41,330 bases of DNA from JBFFXF01 sp041569895 (GTDB lineage Bacteria; Planctomycetota; UBA8108; JACQVS01): positions 1-41,330 of the forward strand of contig JBFFXF010000023.1 of assembly GCA_041569895.1 (NCBI GenBank), written 5' to 3'. The first letter of the stretch is position 1, and each line of letters opens with the position of its first letter. The notes below the pieces were generated by a model that was not told the DNA's origin, made no database searches, and saw only the letters and a list, made by a program, of their open reading frames with translations. This document shows positions 41,238-41,330 of the stretch, piece after piece. Both the position numbers and the translations under genes were made by a program.

Positions 41238-41330
41238 AGAAGGAACGCAGATTACGCAGATTGACGCAGATTGACGCAGATTGACGCAGATTGGAGACAG
41301 CCGCCGAGTCGGACTCGGAATCGGATCTCG
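41238..41330 (-). repeat. Composite array, inverted, running off the right edge
   Basis: Read on the minus strand it has CCGATT/CCGACT-type hexamers (41330-41307), a spacer with cggctgtctcc, four CAATCTGCGT units and the terminus GTTCCTTCTCG (41259-41238). This is the same order as at 38521-38603 and 39825-39901 but reversed, starting about 24 bases after the last stop codon. Confidence 0.9.

Noticed and set aside
1..41330. tRNA, rRNA or insertion sequences
   Set aside because: No cloverleaf with a CCA-type end, no rRNA core motifs and no transposase reading frame were recognised.

Overview
The window reads as a chromosomal segment of a high-GC, Gram-negative-type bacterium, most likely a planctomycete or close PVC relative. 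The signs are two DUF1501 proteins with twin-arginine leaders, a lipoprotein sulfatase, a DUF6797-like beta-propeller/multi-c-heme fusion, CHRD and PKD/LamG modules, and five secreted proteins with dockerin-like calcium repeats (D-x-N-x-D-G-x-x-N-x-x-D). This placement is an inference; there is no rRNA or other marker gene here.

Layout: (1) 234-2817, plus strand: an exported ClpP/NfeD-class serine protease and an alpha/beta hydrolase-OsmC fusion. (2) 6631-2910, minus strand: two adjacent pentapeptide-repeat genes followed by a propeller/CHRD/dockerin gene broken by two single-base deletions. (3) 6869-11351, minus: sulfatase and a large secreted dockerin protein. (4) 11406-13994: a possible small gene, a GAF-GGDEF diguanylate cyclase and a secreted adhesin-like 15-residue-repeat protein. 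(5) 14118-20350, minus: a pectin-type block with a GH127 plus GH140-like fusion enzyme, a PL1-like pectate lyase and a cyclase-family lipoprotein. (6) 20543-28432, plus: a five-heme oxidoreductase, a TIM-barrel glycosidase-like protein and an SDR dehydrogenase. (7) 28790-33041: three secreted proteins, two of them dockerin-bearing. (8) 33177-36876: two convergent DUF1501 genes. (9) 36930-41214: a Ycf46-like AAA+ ATPase, an HD-type protein, and a six-heme lipoprotein with a small partner gene. The carbohydrate enzymes, sulfatase, dockerin proteins and c-type cytochromes together fit a scavenger of complex, perhaps pectic or sulfated, polysaccharides.

The most striking feature is not a gene. 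Many intergenic gaps carry low-complexity arrays built from a few units: CCGATN hexamers, GAGGAC hexamers, GGGNAC hexamers (canonical G-quadruplex spacing), AATCTGCGT 9/10-mers and CTGATCT heptamers. They recur in the same order, in both orientations, with a conserved terminus (TCTGCG units ending in GTTCCTTCT). They often reach the first bases before a start codon, and in one gene they encode the N-terminus itself. The hexamers contain no stop codon in any of six frames, so they produce long false reading frames. This dispersed composite repeat system is the best candidate here for something undescribed. No tRNA, rRNA, insertion sequence or CRISPR array was seen.
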